Shown in pieces: positions 1 through 6,715 of a DNA stretch of 13,355 bases; within the stretch, counting starts at the first letter, position 1; every line of letters starts with the position of its first letter. Both the position numbers and the translations under genes were made by a program. The notes under the pieces are model-generated. The model ran no database searches, was not told the origin of the DNA, and worked only from the letters and a program-made list of their open reading frames with translations. The stretch comes from JAYPLE01 sp047627515 (GTDB taxonomy: Bacteria; Bacteroidota; Bacteroidia; Cytophagales; Cyclobacteriaceae): positions 1 through 13,355 of the forward strand of contig JBLHTU010000100.1 of the NCBI GenBank assembly GCA_047627515.1, written 5' to 3'.

Positions 1-1
1 A

Positions 2-1465
2 CAAAGTAATCTTCCAAGTATGATGGAAAGTTCGCACAAACTCAGAGATAAGAGTGACGTGGAGGCTTATATCACCCGACTATCTAAGTTCGACACAAAA
101 TTCAATCAGATTGTAGAAGGACTAAAAATTAGAGAGGAAAAAGGAATCATACCACCTCAGTTTGTTATCGACCGTGTGCTTAGCGAAATGTCAGGATTTG
201 TGGGCAAGAATGAATCCATGACAATCAATTTGGAGGTCATCGATGAAGACCCAATAAAGTCAAATATATTGTTCACCAACTTTGACGACAAAGTAGCTCA
301 GATTGAGGAACTGACAGACGAAGAAAAGGAAGCTTATCGAAACCAAGTAGCTACTGAAATAAGGACAACCGTATTCGACGCATACGGCTCACTGATTGCC
401 TACTTTGAAACATTAAAATCCAAAGCCACGACGGACGATGGCGTATGGAAATTCCCCGATGGCGAGGCCTACTACCAATACCAACTGTCTCAAAATACGA
501 CGACTGACTTTACTGCCGAAGAAGTACATCAAATAGGATTATCAGAGGTGAGTCGCATCAAAGCAGAAATATCTGATATACTAACAAATCAAGGTTATGT
601 AGACACAACACAAACAATCGGTGCGATCATTCAGCAAGTCAATAAAGAAGAGCGCTTTCTATATCAAAACAATGATGAAGGCCGAAAGGAAGTAATCGAA
701 GGATACAACAGCATTCTCGATGAAATCAGTAACAACCTCGATGAAGCATTCAATATCAGACCTAAAGCATCGTTGGAAGTAAAAAGAGTCCCAAAGTTTA
801 AGCAAGAAGGTTCGGCTGGCGCCTATTACGAACAACCACCTATGGATGGATCCAGAGGAGGTATTTTCTATGCCAACTTGAGAGACGTGACAGAAACTGT
901 GAAGTTTGGAATGAAAACCTTGGCCTACCATGAAGGCATACCTGGACACCATTTCCAAATAGCAATACAAGGAGAGTTAGAAAATGTTCCCATATTCAGA
1001 ACCTTCGGTCTCTTCACTGCCTATGTGGAGGGCTGGGCGCTATATGCAGAAAGGCTGGCATGGGAATTAGGTTTTTATGAGAATGACCCATTTGGAAATT
1101 TGGGCAGGCTGCAAGCGGAAATGTTCAGAGCTGTACGACTCGTAGTCGATACAGGCATCCACTATAAAAAATGGACACGTGAACAAGCGATTGATTATAT
1201 GATCGCAAATACAGGAATGACGACGGGGGAAGTAGTGACAGAAATCGAACGCTATATCGTTATGCCTGGCCAAGCTTGTGCTTACAAGATAGGTATGATG
1301 AAAATACTAGCACTGAGAGAAAAAGCAAAAAATCAACTCGGTTACCAATTTGAGTTGAAGGAATTTCACAATGTAGTCTTGAAAAATGGGGCTGTCCCTT
1401 TAGATATATTGGAAGAGATTGTAGATGCTTATATCAATACTACGCTAGCCGGCAGTACCAGTTAA
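2..1465 (+). CDS. DUF885 family metallopeptidase-like protein (5' end missing)
   Basis: The reading frame is open to the left edge: the codons before the first ATG (position 20) read QSNLPS, which continues naturally into the DUF885 sequence. The true start therefore lies upstream and the ATG at 20 is internal. The zinc-binding motif HEGIPGHHFQ is at 929-958, and the downstream glutamate motif EGWALYAE is at 1028-1051. Together these give the HExxH-plus-E arrangement (here HExxxGHH) known for DUF885 proteins, which are gluzincin-like predicted peptidases. Family members are usually about 550-600 residues, so roughly the first 100-120 residues, probably including a signal peptide or lipobox, lie outside the window. 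The C-terminal part (IERYIVMPGQACAYKIG and the helices after it) is complete and typical. The substrate is unknown. No downstream partner is evident, because the next 400 bp contain only a remnant. Confidence 0.9.
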   Translation, partial: QSNLPSMMESSHKLRDKSDVEAYITRLSKFDTKFNQIVEGLKIREEKGIIPPQFVIDRVLSEMSGFVGKNESMTINLEVIDEDPIKSNILFTNFDDKVAQIEELTDEEKEAYRNQVATEIRTTVFDAYGSLIAYFETLKSKATTDDGVWKFPDGEAYYQYQLSQNTTTDFTAEEVHQIGLSEVSRIKAEISDILTNQGYVDTTQTIGAIIQQVNKEERFLYQNNDEGRKEVIEGYNSILDEISNNLDEAFNIRPKASLEVKRVPKFKQEGSAGAYYEQPPMDGSRGGIFYANLRDVTETVKFGMKTLAYHEGIPGHHFQIAIQGELENVPIFRTFGLFTAYVEGWALYAERLAWELGFYENDPFGNLGRLQAEMFRAVRLVVDTGIHYKKWTREQAIDYMIANTGMTTGEVVTEIERYIVMPGQACAYKIGMMKILALREKAKNQLGYQFELKEFHNVVLKNGAVPLDILEEIVDAYINTTLAGSTS

Positions 1466-1506
1466 TCAAATCCTATCATAGCTAACAATGTCCTTAATTT
1501 AAAGAG

Positions 1507-1704
1507 ATGAAAACTCTATTGCTCGGCACGACGGAGAGAACTAAGTGCTCTGGCGAAAGGGTATCAAGTCAATTGTCTTGCTCGAAATTCTGCAAGAATT
1601 GCCAAGCAAAATAGATTAACTGTTTACTTAAAGGAAATCCGAACATAAAAGAGGAGCTAGAGACAGCCATAATTGGCTGTGATGCAATCTCATCGGCTAA
1701 CTGA
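1507..1704 (+). pseudogene. Remnant of an NAD(P)H-binding (NmrA/atypical SDR-like) oxidoreductase
   Basis: An ATG at 1507 opens MKTLLLGTT, a Rossmann-fold beta strand and glycine turn. The homology then jumps by one frame to RELSALAKGYQVNCLARN (about 1535-1588), the typical second strand with the NADP-binding Arg. It returns to the first frame at about 1630 as KGNPNIKEELETAIIGCDAI (1630-1689), which matches the usual 'G(N/D)..d...l..a..G.DaV' step, and stops at TGA 1702-1704. A full gene would need about 200 residues or more. Nothing recognisable follows, so the C-terminal two thirds are missing or scrambled. At least two indels and a stop codon make this non-functional. The assignment rests on motif order and I could not search for the parent gene. 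Confidence 0.7.
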
Positions 1705-1873
1705 CTAAGATATTGGGACAGTCGCTTCTGGCTAAAAAATAAATTGTACAGCAAATTGATGATAGTACACTCCCATCTCTTACTTAAGAAAAGCAATCTT
1801 TTGAAACAGTCAACGATAAATACTCGCAACTCAAAACAGAAACACATAACTATAATTGATTAAATAGAACTCC
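1705..1873. other. Gene-free stretch before the VOC gene
   Basis: This stretch continues the decayed oxidoreductase locus, but I could not read further homology with confidence in any forward frame. A minus-strand open frame spanning about 1569-1847 runs antisense to the recognisable remnant and has no protein-like features. I saw no clear promoter or terminator. A promoter for the VOC gene is expected here but cannot be pinpointed. Confidence 0.4.
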
Positions 1874-2272
1874 ATGATACCAAAAAACGCAGTAATGAGA
1901 GTTGGTCGACCGACTGATCACTTGGAAGAAATTACGAAAATGTATGTAGAGGGTTTGGGTTTCGAAGTAATCGGCGGATTTGATGGCCATGGCGATTTTA
2001 ATGGGCGAATGGTAGGGCATCCAAATCATCACTTCCACCTAGAATTTACTTCTCATATTACTGAGAAAGCAGGACGTGCACCCTCTCTTGAAAACCTCCT
2101 GATCTTTTACCTGCCAGTTAAGGCTGAGTACGAATTAGCGATCACAAGAATTACAAGTTCTGGATTTAAGAAAGTAAAATCCTTTAATCCTTATTGGGAA
2201 AAGGGCGCCCAGACTTTTGAAGATCTTGATGGCTATAGGGTAGTGATCAGCAGCGGGCCCAGCCCGTTCTAA
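1874..2272 (+). CDS. VOC family protein (glyoxalase/bleomycin-resistance fold, YycE-like)
   Basis: The product has 132 residues, a normal length for a two-module VOC protein. It opens with MRVGRPTDHLEEITKMYVEG (from residue 8), closely following the Bacillus YycE-type pattern of a beta strand followed by a helix and 'GLGFEVIG'. The first half contains HHFHLEFT, whose HLEFT strand is the usual position for a metal-ligand region. The second half repeats the beta-alpha-beta unit and ends in DLDGYRVVI, the conserved 'DPDGxRVEL'-type strand. The VOC fold includes glyoxalases, dioxygenases and antibiotic-binding proteins, and the substrate cannot be deduced here. An in-frame TAG at 1865 limits the start. 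ATG 1874 gives seven extra residues, while ATG 1895 (Met8) matches the usual N terminus, so either is possible. The gene runs convergently towards the Nudix regulator. Confidence 0.85.
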   Translation: MIPKNAVMRVGRPTDHLEEITKMYVEGLGFEVIGGFDGHGDFNGRMVGHPNHHFHLEFTSHITEKAGRAPSLENLLIFYLPVKAEYELAITRITSSGFKKVKSFNPYWEKGAQTFEDLDGYRVVISSGPSPF

Positions 2273-2280
2273 TCCTGCTG
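2248..2280 (+). terminator. GC-rich hairpin across the VOC stop codon
   Basis: The inner stem CGGGC (2254-2258) pairs with GCCCG (2262-2266) around a 3-nt loop. An outer CAGCAG (2248-2253) can pair with CTGCTG (2275-2280), leaving an 8-nt bulge that contains the stop codon. No T-run follows, so a classical intrinsic terminator is unlikely. It lies in the convergent region, where some transcript end is expected. Only the potential pairing is seen; the role is inferred. Confidence 0.25.
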
Positions 2281-2356
2281 TAATGAGGCCGCCACTAACT
2301 TCAAGTAATTTTGACCCAACAGGCGTCATCCCTTGAATTGGAGTAATCAATTTGTG

Positions 2357-3145
2357 TTATTGAAAACCTATCCCATCAATAAGCAGCTGATTATATCTGC
2401 TGTCATCAATACTGTATAGATAGGGAGCTTTATTAGAAGCGCCCGTCATTAGTTTCTCATGCCTTATCAGTATGCCCAACTTGTGCATTTTTCTTTGAAA
2501 GTTCCCTCTATCAAGCTTTTTCTGAAGGATCGCCTCATACAGCGCTTTTAGGTCACTCATAGTAAACCGATCCGCCAATAATGACTTCCCAATAGGCAAA
2601 TAATTAATCTGCATTTTCAAGTAGGCCAAAGCAGACGCTATCATCTGTGCATGATCAAGTACTACTGTAGGAAGTTCGTTAACAGATACCCATGCACAAC
2701 ATTCACTCAAATGATCTGGCACTAGCGAGGCTTTAGCTGAATCAATAAGCGCCACATAGGCTGTTGAAATAAAACGCTGATCAAACCATGATTGAAATTG
2801 TTTTTTGTGTTCCTCTGGCCACATTTTTTTAATTTCCGAGAAAGCGTTTTGACTTTGTTCATTGGCATCCCATCCCCTACTTAGTCCACTAAACGTGCGA
2901 TGTTGTGTTAGAAAAACATCCTTAAGACCTGTCCGCTTCATCAAAATATCGCTTGCAACAGATTCCATTTCCGCGTCAGACGGTAAGAATCCGCCTGGCA
3001 GCGACCAGGCCTCTGCATTTCTGTACTTCAACAACAATACTTTGAGCACCCCCTGACGATAACCAAATACGACACAGTCCAGTGAAACTCCAGGTATAAG
3101 CATGTCGACCTGCTGAATAAACTGATCTGTAAGGGTATTTCTCAT
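2357..3145 (-). CDS. Nudix-domain transcriptional regulator (NrtR/AraR-like), catalytically degenerate
   Basis: The product is a 262-residue protein with an N-terminal Nudix fold (about residues 15-170) and a C-terminal winged-helix domain (about 185-250, with FTMSDLKALYEAIL, LDRGNFQRKM and the end motif KAPYLYSID). This two-domain layout is that of NrtR-type regulators, and the insert before RFISTAYVAL is typical of Bacteroidota members such as AraR. The Nudix box starts at GGF (51-53), but the REUxEE core reads DILMKR (66-71) and the first conserved Glu is Ala58. The residues that bind Mg and hydrolyse nucleotides are therefore gone, which implies a ligand sensor rather than an enzyme. It is divergent from a GH3 glycosidase gene, with a nested palindrome between them. 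I infer that it senses a sugar and controls that gene and probably itself. The start codon CAT at 3143-3145 gives the full Nudix N terminus. Confidence 0.85.
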   Translation of the reverse strand: MRNTLTDQFIQQVDMLIPGVSLDCVVFGYRQGVLKVLLLKYRNAEAWSLPGGFLPSDAEMESVASDILMKRTGLKDVFLTQHRTFSGLSRGWDANEQSQNAFSEIKKMWPEEHKKQFQSWFDQRFISTAYVALIDSAKASLVPDHLSECCAWVSVNELPTVVLDHAQMIASALAYLKMQINYLPIGKSLLADRFTMSDLKALYEAILQKKLDRGNFQRKMHKLGILIRHEKLMTGASNKAPYLYSIDDSRYNQLLIDGIGFQ

Positions 3146-3166
3146 ATTTTGTTACACTCATTCTTT

Positions 3167-3223
3167 TAATGTGTCAAATAAACAAAATAATCTATATCTT
3201 TATTTTGTCATATCGACACATTA
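3167..3223. promoter_or_regulatory. Nested inverted repeat, candidate operator between the Nudix regulator and the GH3 gene
   Basis: Two concentric inverted repeats share one centre (3195). The outer arms are TAATGTGTC (3167-3175) and GACACATTA (3215-3223). The inner arms are ACAAAATAA (3182-3190) and TTATTTTGT (3200-3208) with a 9-bp centre. All arms match perfectly. A further TATTTTGT copy lies at 3145-3152, at the start codon of the regulator. NrtR-type regulators bind palindromic sites in divergent promoter regions, so this is the natural operator candidate, although two stacked sites or a cruciform are also possible. The element overlaps an upstream alternative ATG of the GH3 frame (3169), which argues against that ATG being the start. 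Confidence 0.6.
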
Positions 3224-3240
3224 GCAATATAGTTACATAT

Positions 3241-5166
3241 ATGAAACATTCTTTCTTTCTTCTTTTACTATCACTCTCTGTCAGTGCATGTCAAGACCAA
3301 CAACCAACTCAATTACCCACATTAGTCAGTCAGCAATCAAAAGTTGTGCTAACAAATGACCAAATACAATTCAGAGATCTAAATCATAATGGAACGCTCG
3401 ATATCTATGAGGATAGCCGACAAACGATTGAGACTCGTATCCAAGATCTCTTGAGCCAAATGACGGTTGCAGAAAAAGCTGGTATGATGTTTATCAACGG
3501 CGCACCTGTGAGCGCAGATGGACGCGCAGATGGGCAAGAAGGGCTTAGTGGACCAGCCGCGCGGATGAAATCTGTAGTTTACAGCATGGATAGCCTTAAG
3601 ATGACCCACTTTAATATTTGGGATATCCCTGCAGACCCAAAAATATTTGCAAAATGGTACAATAATGTACAATCAGAAGCGGAAGCTGACCGGCTAGGTA
3701 TTCCCGTCACCATTGCTTCCGATCCGCGACACCATCTGGGCAAAAACGTAATTGGGATGTCATCGACTGGTTTTAGTCAGTTTTGCGAAATGCCAGGATT
3801 CGCTGCACTTGGCGATGAGGCACTTGTGAAAGAATTTGCAAATATTGTGAGAGAAGAATACCTCGCAATAGGAATCAGAGAGGCACTTCATCCTCAGATC
3901 GATCTGGCAACTGAACCGCGTTGGTCAAGAATCAGTGGCAACTTCAGCGAAGATGCCGAATTAACTGCAAGACTCGTGAAGCCTTACATCACAGGTCTTC
4001 AAGGAGACGACCTCTCTAATGGCGTAGCCACAATGACCAAGCATTTTCCTGGTGGAGGACCACAGAAAAATGGACTTGATCCACATTTTTCATTTCAAGA
4101 AGGTCAAATATATCCTGGTGGCAATTTTGATTACCATCTAATTCCTTTTGAAGCTGCATTTGAAGTCAATACGGCAGCCATCATGCCTTATTACGGGGTA
4201 CCGACAGATCAAACCGACGAAAACGTAGCAATGAGCTACAATAAAGCAATTATCACAACCCTACTGAGAGAGAAATACAAGTATGACGGTGTAGTTTGTA
4301 CGGACTGGGGTTTAATTACTGATCTTCCTATGGGGCCCGATGTTGTCTGGAAGGCAAGAGCTTGGGGTGTAGAAAGCTTAACGGCACTAGAAAGAGCACT
4401 CAAGATCATCGAAGTAGGTTGCGATCAGTTCGGTGGGGAAAATCGTCCTGAATTAGTGGTTCAATTAGTAAAGGAGGGTAAACTTACAGAGGATAGAATC
4501 GATCAATCCATCACCCGGCTGCTCAGACAAAAATTCCAGTTAGGTCTTTTTGACAATCCCTTTGTGGACGAAAGTAAAGTAGAGGCGATACTGAGCAGAC
4601 CCGCTTCAAAAGCTCTTGGTGAAAAAATGCAAAAGGAATCAATGACACTGCTAAAAAATAGTGGCAACGCACTCCCACTCTCCAAAAACCAACTCAAAGT
4701 GTACATTGAAAACATCGACAGTGCAACCGTAGCCAACTATGCAACTATAGTCGATACACCAGAAGAAGCAGACTTGGCCATCATGCGACTCAATACTCCA
4801 TGGTACCCTGTCGATACGAAGAATTTCTTTGCAAGGGGGTTTCACCATGGCGACCTTGATTTTAAAGGGTCAGAAAAGGACAGGATCATGAAAGTACTAA
4901 GAACGGTACCAACTGTTGTGAATCTATATCTGGATCGTCCCGCAGTCATTCCAGAAATAACAGCCTCCGCGCAGGCTTTAATCGCAGACTATGGTGCCAG
5001 CGATCAGTCTGTCTGTGAAGTGCTTTTCGGAAATACATCCCCTATGGGAAAATTACCATTTGAATTACCTTCATCCATGAAAGCTGTGGCAAATCAAAAA
5101 ACAGATGTTCCTTATGATAGCGAAAACCCCTTATTTAAGTTTGGTTTTGGGTTGAGTTACAAATAA
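3241..5166 (+). CDS. Lipoprotein glycoside hydrolase family 3 (beta-glycosidase)
   Basis: The start at ATG 3241 is chosen because it gives a clear lipoprotein signal peptide with lipobox SVSAC (Cys17). The upstream ATG at 3169 would add 24 residues that translate the palindrome. The mature protein begins with a Ca-binding-like loop DLNHNGTLDIYED (46-58), then the GH3 N-terminal barrel: LLSQMTVAEKAGMM, the EPRWSRISG..FSED strand, KHFPGGG (Lys267-His268) and VCTDWG with the predicted nucleophile Asp355. The C-terminal alpha/beta sandwich ends with NTSPMGKLPFELP and FGFGLSYK. There is no fibronectin-like third domain. GH3 enzymes remove terminal beta-linked sugars such as glucose or xylose, and the exact substrate is not readable. 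The product is likely periplasmic or surface anchored. It lies divergent from a Nudix regulator that probably controls it. At 641 residues it is within the family range. Confidence 0.9.
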   Translation: MKHSFFLLLLSLSVSACQDQQPTQLPTLVSQQSKVVLTNDQIQFRDLNHNGTLDIYEDSRQTIETRIQDLLSQMTVAEKAGMMFINGAPVSADGRADGQEGLSGPAARMKSVVYSMDSLKMTHFNIWDIPADPKIFAKWYNNVQSEAEADRLGIPVTIASDPRHHLGKNVIGMSSTGFSQFCEMPGFAALGDEALVKEFANIVREEYLAIGIREALHPQIDLATEPRWSRISGNFSEDAELTARLVKPYITGLQGDDLSNGVATMTKHFPGGGPQKNGLDPHFSFQEGQIYPGGNFDYHLIPFEAAFEVNTAAIMPYYGVPTDQTDENVAMSYNKAIITTLLREKYKYDGVVCTDWGLITDLPMGPDVVWKARAWGVESLTALERALKIIEVGCDQFGGENRPELVVQLVKEGKLTEDRIDQSITRLLRQKFQLGLFDNPFVDESKVEAILSRPASKALGEKMQKESMTLLKNSGNALPLSKNQLKVYIENIDSATVANYATIVDTPEEADLAIMRLNTPWYPVDTKNFFARGFHHGDLDFKGSEKDRIMKVLRTVPTVVNLYLDRPAVIPEITASAQALIADYGASDQSVCEVLFGNTSPMGKLPFELPSSMKAVANQKTDVPYDSENPLFKFGFGLSYK

Positions 5167-5255
5167 CACTCTCGGCGATTACCACGACGTGCTAGTTTTT
5201 AATTCATTGATCAAATGTCTCTCCGGCCAGGAACAAAACACCATTCTCTTTAAAA

Positions 5256-5398
5256 ATGCGACTCATCCGCAAATATCTCGGCTACTTCATAGCAGGTATA
5301 ATGGCAGTTTATGCGCTTAGCGGATGCTGATGATCTTCAGAGAGACTAATTTTTTGAAGAACGAAGCAATTACTAAACGCCAACTTGAGCGGTGGTGA
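5256..5398 (+). pseudogene. Remnant of a PepSY-associated membrane protein (N-terminal part)
   Basis: An ATG at 5256 reads MRLIRKYLGYFIAGIMAVYA then LSGC and a stop at 5328. This is a basic N terminus plus a first membrane helix of the kind that starts PepSY-type proteins ('RKxHRYLGxFxAGxxxVYxxSG'). Shortly after, another frame (5336-5395) reads FRETNFLKNEAITKRQLER, which fits the 'FRDTDFLK.E' segment that follows that helix, and it ends at TGA 5396-5398. The two pieces need a frameshift of about 8 bp to join, and the rest of the protein is absent. The family name rests on remembered sequence pattern only and is moderately uncertain. That the locus is broken is clear. Confidence 0.5.
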
Positions 5399-5630
5399 CC
5401 CTGATTGGCTGCCTCCATCACTCCCATCTTAAAATAACACAATGCTGAATCAAAACAAGATTGCACTTTGTACACCTCTCCTGTCAACCAAAAAATCTAA
5501 AGAAGTAACTGCTGGTAGGCTTGACTTTTTGAACTTAAGACCTGAATAAATAAATAGCGTGTTGAATCGGGATGAGTATATAAATAAGCACACATGTCTG
5601 ACAAATATAGCGGAATGGGCCAGTTCTGCG

Positions 5631-5824
5631 CATCTCTACTCACCGACAGGAACAGCAGGGCAGAAACTAAGCTTAGATTACAAAGATTTGAGAGTCATTG
5701 CACCCGGCTACATCGCTGATATTGTCACCGAAGGAGGATACCCAGCACAAGGCATTAACTCATTATAAACAAAGTCAAATGGGTAATGAAAGCAGGTAAA
5801 ATTGAAATCAATAAGACGGAATAA
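5631..5824 (+). pseudogene. Remnant of an amidohydrolase (imidazolonepropionase-like), C-terminal end
   Basis: The frame around 5641-5765 reads TGTAGQKLSLDYKDLRVIAP and continues GYIADIV, the classic end of amidohydrolase domains ('A..LGLD.DLGsIAPGyiADIV'). It then reads AQGINSL and a TAA at 5766-5768. Reading two bases on, frame 5771-5821 continues KVKWVMKAGKIEINKTE and its own stop TAA at 5822-5824, exactly the expected C-terminal tail (V.WVMKaGKi). A single-base deletion just before 5766 would explain the shift. The catalytic barrel with its His and Asp ligands is missing upstream. A GTG-led open frame covers 5559-5768, but it represents only the tail of the parent protein and is unlikely to be a functional gene. 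Confidence 0.7.
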
Positions 5825-6032
5825 TAGGCAAGAAGATCATAAGGTTTACAATAGTGTTATAGGCATAGAAAACCAATAACAGTAGGTAAAATAAAGCGCT
5901 GGAGACTATGAAAGCTTCCTACTGAATCCAAACTTTACTAGCTCTTACAACTGGAGTACCCGTTCATTTTAGCTGGTCGTTGCTGTAAATGACTGGAAGT
6001 TTAGCAAACTTTAAGAAAGAAGATCTTATACC

Positions 6033-6587
6033 ATGATATATCTAATAGGCGGCACGTCAAGGTCCGGAAAGACAATGATTGCCCAAAAAATGTCGGCTGA
6101 AAAAAAAATATCCTATCTATCGCTGGATTGGATTGTAATGGGGTTTACTAACGGAATTCCAGCCTACGGAATACACGACAAACTATTCCCTAAAGAGATC
6201 GCTGAAAGATCATGGAGTTTTTTAGAAGCCATGTTTGAAAGTATGCTGTGGTCAGACGTTAATTATATTATTGAAGGAGAGGCGATTCTTCCTGAATTAA
6301 TAGTGGAATTAGTGAAAAAATATCCGAGTAGACTAAAAATATGTTTTGTTGGCTACACAGATGTTTCGGTAGCGGAAAAAGTTGAAGACATTAAAAAATT
6401 TAGCACTGGCAAAAGTGATTGGATGATTAATCAATCTGATAAATACATCACCGATCATGTGAAAAATATGATCTCCCACAGTCATGAAATAAGAGAATCC
6501 TGTGAAAAGCATAAGGTTAAATATATTGACACATCTACAAATTTCATAGATGCAATTGAGGATACAGCAGCCTATTTATCAAAGTGA
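6033..6587 (+). CDS. Small P-loop kinase-like protein
   Basis: This is a 184-residue protein that starts directly with a beta strand and Walker A motif: MIYLIGGTSRSGKT (Gly7 to Thr14, Lys13 contacting phosphate). After it come LSLDWIVMG, where the Asp sits in the usual second-strand position of nucleotide and small-molecule kinases, then YIIEGEAILPELI (a 'vIiEG' strand with an acidic residue, as in AAA_33 and zeta-toxin-like kinases), KICFVGYTD, and a lid-like Lys-rich stretch (VEDIKKFSTGKSDW). The size and order suit a compact phosphotransferase acting on a small molecule or nucleotide. The substrate is not identifiable. It is monocistronic by spacing, with remnants upstream and 128 bp downstream. 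The ATG at 6033 leaves no room for any other N terminus, since the P-loop begins at residue 6. Confidence 0.75.
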   Translation: MIYLIGGTSRSGKTMIAQKMSAEKKISYLSLDWIVMGFTNGIPAYGIHDKLFPKEIAERSWSFLEAMFESMLWSDVNYIIEGEAILPELIVELVKKYPSRLKICFVGYTDVSVAEKVEDIKKFSTGKSDWMINQSDKYITDHVKNMISHSHEIRESCEKHKVKYIDTSTNFIDAIEDTAAYLSK

Positions 6588-6715
6588 TTGTGAAAAGAGA
6601 CAGTGAACAGATGCATCTATTTCAGGCTATATTCTGCACAAGAATCAATTAAAGTGAATCAAATGCTAGCCGCTGTGGAAGCTTGAATTATTAGGTATCT
6701 TCAGAGATTGAAACA

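Larger units (their letters stand above)
5167..6032. other. 870 bp without an intact gene, containing gene remnants
   Basis: No intact gene is supported here. Two remnants are recognisable and listed separately: a PepSY-type N terminus and an amidohydrolase C terminus. The interval 5399-5600 shows only short open frames. The interval 5825-6032 contains a short frame, about 5900-5970, reading GDYESFLLNPNF and YNWSTRSF before a stop. It looks protein-like but I do not recognise it. I saw no tRNA, insertion-sequence ends or strong terminator. Confidence 0.6.

Noticed and set aside
20..22. ATG at 20 as the start of the DUF885 gene
   Set aside because: The frame is open to the window edge with matching upstream residues, and the family needs about 100 more residues.
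1569..1847. Minus-strand open frame of 92 codons
   Set aside because: It is antisense to the oxidoreductase remnant, with no signal peptide or recognisable motif.
2135..2350. Minus-strand open frame of 71 codons downstream of the Nudix gene
   Set aside because: Most of it is antisense to the VOC gene. Its first 35 residues look somewhat protein-like (MITPIQGMTPVGSKLLEVSG) but match no family I know.
3169..3240. Upstream ATG at 3169 as start of the GH3 protein
   Set aside because: It would translate the nested palindrome and bury the lipoprotein signal peptide inside the chain; ATG 3241 gives a perfect lipobox protein.
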